A stretch of DNA of 43,883 bases, taken from Thermoproteota archaeon (lineage in GTDB: Archaea; Thermoproteota; Methanomethylicia; Methanomethylicales; Methanomethylicaceae). Positions 40,039-43,883 of this stretch are shown here, piece by piece. The notes under the pieces are model-generated. The model had not been told where the DNA came from and did not search any database. It saw only the letters and a program-made list of their open reading frames with translations. Numbering within the stretch: position 1 is the stretch's first letter; each line of letters opens with the position of its first letter. The position numbers and the translations under genes were made by a program. The DNA is taken from assembly GCA_016882195.1 (NCBI GenBank), contig VGLU01000002.1:1-43883 (forward strand). The letters are read 5' to 3'.

Positions 40039-40362
40039 TTGAGGGCGTACGTTTACGCGACCTTGGCTCTGTTAGGCATAGCTATGTTGGCAGGGGTTGT
40101 CAGGGCAGACCTCCAAACAGGAGGGGGAATCGAGGATAGATTCCAGAGTACCATAGGGAACTGGATAAATTTCTTCGAGACTAATATTCAGTGGGCATCG
40201 GTGACCATGTTGGACTTTCTGAAATATGCGATAAAGGCAACATATTTCACGGTCGGACTCGTGGGTTTTGTGATGTGGGCATCTGGGATCTCAAGGTACT
40301 CAGGGAAGAGGCTTGTAATTGGGGCTATAGCGATGGCCCTCGCGTCAGAGATCATCCTTTAA
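40039..40362 (+). CDS. Small membrane protein, unknown function
   Basis: This 107-residue protein has a signal-like N-terminal helix (residues 5-23), a short polar segment, an amphipathic stretch and two hydrophobic helices (about 62-82 and 88-107). The start is TTG 40039 behind GGGAAGAGG. It follows the nucleotidyltransferase by 21 bases. I do not recognise a family; no enzymatic motif is visible. Confidence 0.6.
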   Translation: MRAYVYATLALLGIAMLAGVVRADLQTGGGIEDRFQSTIGNWINFFETNIQWASVTMLDFLKYAIKATYFTVGLVGFVMWASGISRYSGKRLVIGAIAMALASEIIL

Positions 40363-40408
40363 TCGCATCGAAATAACCTTAATAAACAAGCTGCCGATAG
40401 ATTCGGGC

Positions 40409-41443
40409 ATGGAGAGAGGGCTCCCCCGAGGATGCGAGATCTGCCTCAAGGGCGGAAAACTCGTACTCTTTGTCACTGGAGAGTGCGATCGATCCTGCTT
40501 TTACTGCCCGCTCAGTGAAAAGAGGAGGGGGCTGGACGTAGTTTATGCAGATGAGGTACTCGTTGAAGATGACCTGGACATAATCTTGGAAGGCAGGGCG
40601 ATAGACGCAGAAGGGACGGGGATAACCGGCGGTGACCCCATATTAAAGCTCAGCAGGACGATCAAATGCATCAAACTGCTGAAGCAGTTCTTTGGCAGGG
40701 ATCACCACATCCACCTCTATACGAATGGTAGGCACGTGAATAAGGATGTGCTTAGGAAATTGAGGGTGGCAGGGCTCGATGAACTTAGGTTTCATCCGGA
40801 GAGAGAGGACTGGAGGAAGATCGCGCTGGCAAAGGAAATGGGGTTATACGCCGGTGCAGAGGTACCTGCAATACCAAGAAACGAGAAATTGATCAAGGAA
40901 CTTGTATCTTACTTGGCGCGTGTTGAGGCAGACTTCCTAAATCTAAATCAATTGGAGTTCTGCCCTCAGAATGCATACCAGCTCAAACAGCGGGGTTTTG
41001 TCTTGGAGAAGGATAGCATGGCAGCAGTCCTTGGCAGCGAAGAGGTGGCATATTCCGTGATTAGATGGGCGGACAGGGAGGGAATCGATGTGCCGATACA
41101 CTACTGCTCGAGCGTTGCGAAGGATGCGGTGCAGACAAAGAATAGGTTGATCAGAAGGAGCAGAAATGTCGCCAGACCTTATGAGGAGGTCTTGAGCGAC
41201 GGGCTTCTGGGCAAGTTCATAATTAGAACCACATCTGGAGACCCCAGAGCGCTTAAGAGTTTTATAGTAAAAACATCAGGCACCTCCCCAAACATGGTCG
41301 GCATCTCATCGAGCGGAGATGCATTGGAGGTGCAGAGAGATGTGGTGGCAGAGGTCAGACGGCTATTGCCCAATTCCAATATAGTGTATGTGCAGGAGTA
41401 TCCCACAGCCACGCGGGAGAGGTTTGCGGAGTATCCGTACTAG
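40409..41443 (+). CDS. Radical SAM protein (COG2108-like)
   Basis: This 344-residue radical SAM enzyme is of a type common in archaea. The cluster motif is GECDRSCFYCPLS (C-x3-C-x2-C, residues 24-36), preceded by a second cysteine pair, GCEICLKGG, that may bind a metal. The core continues with ITGGDPILK and LYTNGRHVN. It resembles the uncharacterised COG2108 group, distantly related to pyruvate-formate-lyase activating enzymes. The substrate is unknown. A TATA-like ATAACCTTAATAA lies upstream. Its 3' end overlaps the Pelota gene by 4 bases. Confidence 0.85.
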   Translation: MERGLPRGCEICLKGGKLVLFVTGECDRSCFYCPLSEKRRGLDVVYADEVLVEDDLDIILEGRAIDAEGTGITGGDPILKLSRTIKCIKLLKQFFGRDHHIHLYTNGRHVNKDVLRKLRVAGLDELRFHPEREDWRKIALAKEMGLYAGAEVPAIPRNEKLIKELVSYLARVEADFLNLNQLEFCPQNAYQLKQRGFVLEKDSMAAVLGSEEVAYSVIRWADREGIDVPIHYCSSVAKDAVQTKNRLIRRSRNVARPYEEVLSDGLLGKFIIRTTSGDPRALKSFIVKTSGTSPNMVGISSSGDALEVQRDVVAEVRRLLPNSNIVYVQEYPTATRERFAEYPY

Positions 41444-42510
41444 GTTATGGCGAACCGAAGCAGGGCGGCGATGCCTCCGAGACTGATCAGCTGTTTGCCC
41501 TTTTCATGCTCCCCACCAATGAAATAGACCTTACCGCCGTGGTCCTCGGCTCTTTTACAGACATCTTCTATTGCGCGCCTCTCGTTCGGCGCGATTGTTT
41601 TAAGGAGGCGCTCAGAGACAAGAAGGGCATCCACTGCCCCCCTCTCAACCGCCCGTCTTACCTCCTCCCTTCCGTATGCCACCAGATTCGGCTTCGTTGA
41701 GAGGCGCCCCAGTAGCTCGTCGATAAGGCGTGAGTCCCGCAGTAGGGTCGAGTTCGCCATGATCTTGGAAAAAGTGCCTCGGTTCATCACCTCCCTGACG
41801 CCTGGTTCTCCCGTGCACGAAGCGGTTTCCTCGATTATACTAATGGATCTTAACTTTTCCCTTAGGTATTTTGCCAGATCATTCTTGGTGAAGCCTGGCC
41901 CTGCGACCACCACATCAGCGCTCTCCCTCTGAAGGAACCTGCCCACCTCCTCACCGATTGAGGAGAAGTACTTCGACCTTATCGTCGACCTGTCCACCGA
42001 CTCCACGTATTTGCCCGGCATATGAGATGCTATGCTGACCAATCCCTCCACGTTGTAGTCCCTCAGGACGTAGAGCGATGCCTCCTGATCATCTATGGTG
42101 ATTATGAGGGCTTTTGGCCTCTCCCTTGTTGCCGCCCTCTTGAGGCGCTCTTCGTGGAATGATAGCCACTCCTCCTTGAATATCCTTATCCTTTCCCTTG
42201 GCCCTACTGAGAAGGAGTGGTAAGATCCTTGGATGTTCATATCTTCAGGACCAGTTATGACTCGACCTCTTATCCTGAGGCGTTCTGTGAAACTCTGGAA
42301 ACCGAGGTCCTCCACTTTTATGCAAAGGAAGACCCTCCTCCGACCTACCCGCTCCTCACCCCCACCCCTCGATACCTTCAACTCACGCAGGGTATAACCA
42401 CACACAGTGTCGCCGCTGTCGATTAAGTTGTATAGGTGCCACAGGTCATCAGAGTCCTCTACCTCGACCTCCACAACGCCATGCCCCGTATCGCGCTCAA
42501 TAACCCGCAT
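41440..42510 (-). CDS. pelA: Pelota (ribosome rescue factor)
   Basis: aPelota is a homologue of eukaryotic Dom34 and of release factor aRF1, without the GGQ loop. With an EF1A-like partner it splits ribosomes stalled on broken or structured mRNA. The protein has an N-terminal Sm-like domain (residues 1-130), a central domain with ALIITIDDQEASLYVLRDY and an eL30-like C-terminal domain (VDALLVSERLL ... GKVYFIGGEHEKGKQL). Length (356 residues) is normal. ATG 42510 is divergent from rimI. Confidence 0.95.
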   Translation of the reverse strand: MRVIERDTGHGVVEVEVEDSDDLWHLYNLIDSGDTVCGYTLRELKVSRGGGEERVGRRRVFLCIKVEDLGFQSFTERLRIRGRVITGPEDMNIQGSYHSFSVGPRERIRIFKEEWLSFHEERLKRAATRERPKALIITIDDQEASLYVLRDYNVEGLVSIASHMPGKYVESVDRSTIRSKYFSSIGEEVGRFLQRESADVVVAGPGFTKNDLAKYLREKLRSISIIEETASCTGEPGVREVMNRGTFSKIMANSTLLRDSRLIDELLGRLSTKPNLVAYGREEVRRAVERGAVDALLVSERLLKTIAPNERRAIEDVCKRAEDHGGKVYFIGGEHEKGKQLISLGGIAALLRFAIT

Positions 42511-42570
42511 ACCAAGGATCGCCCAGCAAGGTAATTATTTGTCACTGTGAGATAATAATAGTGCTCTGAT

Positions 42571-43020
42571 ATGCCTGATCCCTCTTTGCTTATAAGGGAT
42601 GCCCGTCTAGACGACCTTGATGCCATCTTCGAGATAGAGCAGAGATCCTTCACGGACCCCTACCCCAGGGGCCTGCTCAAGGCATTCTTTTACCTTCCGG
42701 GCGTCTACATAGTTGCCGTCTCTGAAGGGAAGGTCATTGGATACGCCGTCGGCATAGTAAGATATGAGAGCCTGGGGCATGTGGTTTCAATAGCCGTAGA
42801 TGAAAGTATGCGTAGGAAGGGCGTAGGAGAGCGCCTAATGAAAGAGACAATAGAGAGGTTGTGCAGCAAAGGGACAAAGAGGGTAAGGATCGAGGTTAGG
42901 CAGTCCAATATCCCAGCAATAGTGCTCTACACAAAGTTGGGATTTACGGTGGAAGGAAAAATAAAGAGGTATTATGCCGATGGGGAGTCGGCATTACTCA
43001 TGTACTTTAACGTGAAGTGA
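42571..43020 (+). CDS. rimI: GNAT N-acetyltransferase, RimI-like
   Basis: This 149-residue GNAT protein is close to RimI/Ard1, which acetylate protein N termini in archaea. The acetyl-CoA loop SMRRKGVGERLMKE (motif A) and the N-terminal IRDARLDDLDAIFEIEQRSF are characteristic, as is the C-terminal Y-x-x-L-G-F (YTKLGFTVEGKI). ATG 42571 follows an AT-rich divergent promoter shared with pelA. The 3' end overlaps dnaG by 14 bases. Confidence 0.9.
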   Translation: MPDPSLLIRDARLDDLDAIFEIEQRSFTDPYPRGLLKAFFYLPGVYIVAVSEGKVIGYAVGIVRYESLGHVVSIAVDESMRRKGVGERLMKETIERLCSKGTKRVRIEVRQSNIPAIVLYTKLGFTVEGKIKRYYADGESALLMYFNVK

Positions 43021-43883
43021 TGTCTTCGAAGGTAAGGATGGTTATGCCTTGTGGTCTCTTGGCGATGTTGCCTATCCTCGCGCCGATAAGGAATGCCACG
43101 CCTCTGTTGTTTGAGATGTCGAGGAGTCTTTGAGTTATTACACCGTCGAATACAACTGCGTGTATCTTATCACCAGTATTTTGAAGTATCTCTGCAAGTT
43201 CCCTTACCGCTACCTTCTGTTTTGATTCCCATGACTCGTCGAGTAGGTTGGCCTCAAGACTGCCCTGAAGTTGCTCCATCATCGCCTTTATCTTCTCGAC
43301 GTCCACACCAGCAAGGGCAACGCGTGCCAGTTCTTTCTCTGCTCTCTCAACTTTCTCAGCCGCTCTCTCAGCCACGCTCTCCTGTACCTTTTCTGGCATT
43401 CTTTCGGCGACCACTTCAGCTAAATCTTGACGCCCCTGCTTCTGCGGAGCTTCCGGCTTTCTCTCACTAATTGCAAGCTGATACTGCTCTACTGGAATCT
43501 TGCTTCTAAGGTACTTCGCGAGCTCTTTACCTGTAAGGTCTTCAACCTCTTTGCCAACAGGGGCCCTGGCGATGTAATCAACATCTGCAACTTGCAGTAA
43601 CTCCCTGAGAATCAACTCGCCTCCCCTGTCGCCGTCCACGAAGGCGATTATTGACTTCTTCTTGCTGAGGTCCTTTATAGTCTCGGGAACAGAGGCGCCC
43701 TCCATGCCAATCACGTTCTTGTAACCGTGGCGCAACATGTTAACTACGTCTGCCCTGCCTTCCGTGACGATCACCATGTCAGATTTATCAACGTCTGGTC
43801 CCGCCGGCAGGTTGTCTGGGCCGAACTTGCCTATCTCGTGCACCCTGACTGACTTCATTATCTCCTCTGAGAGTTCCTTTATC
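43007..43883 (-). CDS. dnaG: Archaeal DnaG primase-like protein (5' end beyond the window)
   Basis: The Toprim core of archaeal DnaG is present: VIVTEGRADVVNMLRHG and IIAFVDGDRGGELILREL with the D-x-D motif, followed by a charged coiled segment of about 80 residues and the family C terminus. The reading frame is open through the edge of the window (codons before the ATG at 43858 encode IKELSEEI), so the true start lies outside and about 120-150 residues are missing. In archaea the protein associates with the exosome as an RNA-tail adaptor as well as having primase activity. Confidence 0.93.
   Translation of the reverse strand, partial: IKELSEEIMKSVRVHEIGKFGPDNLPAGPDVDKSDMVIVTEGRADVVNMLRHGYKNVIGMEGASVPETIKDLSKKKSIIAFVDGDRGGELILRELLQVADVDYIARAPVGKEVEDLTGKELAKYLRSKIPVEQYQLAISERKPEAPQKQGRQDLAEVVAERMPEKVQESVAERAAEKVERAEKELARVALAGVDVEKIKAMMEQLQGSLEANLLDESWESKQKVAVRELAEILQNTGDKIHAVVFDGVITQRLLDISNNRGVAFLIGARIGNIAKRPQGITILTFEDITSR

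Noticed and set aside
43007-43858. Treating dnaG as complete from ATG 43858
   Set aside because: The frame continues without a stop to the window edge and encodes family-like residues, and the product would be too short for archaeal DnaG.
1-43883. CRISPR arrays, insertion sequences, integrases or replication origins
   Set aside because: No regularly spaced repeats, transposase or integrase motifs, or origin-type repeats were seen while reading the window.

Overview
This 43.9 kb window is archaeal chromosomal DNA. The evidence is archaeal DnaG, Pelota, NMD3, the beta subunit of initiation factor 2, a tRNA-splicing endonuclease subunit, an archaeal UbiA-type lipid prenyltransferase, a 7S-type SRP RNA, a tRNA with a canonical intron, TATA boxes about 25 bases upstream of starts, and frequent GTG and TTG starts. 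A splicing endonuclease subunit lacking its catalytic histidine and a ribophorin I-like protein fit a TACK- or Asgard-type lineage better than a euryarchaeon. That placement is an inference; the species cannot be named from the sequence. The region is gene-dense, with many 4-base start/stop overlaps and convergent genes whose 3' ends overlap. No insertion sequence, CRISPR array or prophage was seen.

Layout. 1-2.3 kb: tRNA-Leu followed by an AT-rich type II restriction-modification pair. 2.4-8.8 kb: flavodoxin, a fused 8-oxoguanine glycosylase, a tiny desulforedoxin, glutamine synthetase, a Trm112-like protein, two 47-residue zinc proteins, a nitrilase, a ferritin-like protein and a dolichol/phytol kinase-like membrane protein. 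9.0-13.4 kb: tRNA-Gln, a secreted type I membrane protein that looks like ribophorin I, and the two subunits of the glycine decarboxylase P protein. 13.4-21.4 kb: a structured leader and a GC-rich nine-gene cluster for an Mrp/Mbh-type cation/proton antiporter carrying extra NuoL- and NuoM-like subunits. 21.4-26 kb: a DUF59 (MIP18) protein and a ubiquitin-like sulfur carrier facing a metG - PHP - tRNA methylthiotransferase operon. 26-29.5 kb: aIF2-beta, DUF424 and nmd3, an intron-containing tRNA-Lys, and hisS. 29.5-34 kb: UbiA prenyltransferase, splicing endonuclease subunit, hydrogenase maturation protease, MtnA, a phosphoribosyltransferase-type regulator, a dUTPase-like protein and a PPC-domain protein. 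34-36.1 kb: methylmalonate-semialdehyde-type dehydrogenase and a ferritin-like partner. 36.1-36.8 kb: tRNA-Pro, tRNA-Ser and SRP RNA. 36.8-43.9 kb: Ncs6/TtuA thiolase, site-2 protease, CutA, nucleotidyltransferase, a small membrane protein, a radical SAM protein, Pelota, RimI and the 3' part of dnaG.

How it fits together. Most genes are informational (translation, tRNA maturation, ribosome rescue, SRP) or central metabolism. tRNA anticodon-loop maturation recurs: an intron-bearing tRNA-Lys(UUU), a splicing endonuclease subunit, a methylthiotransferase acting next to the anticodon, a tRNA thiolase and a possible sulfur carrier. The items most worth a second look are the ribophorin I-like protein next to a dolichol-kinase-like gene, the stepwise loss of conserved lysines across the three antiporter-like subunits, the hairpin-rich leader of that cluster, the fused glycosylase, and the endonuclease subunit without its histidine.
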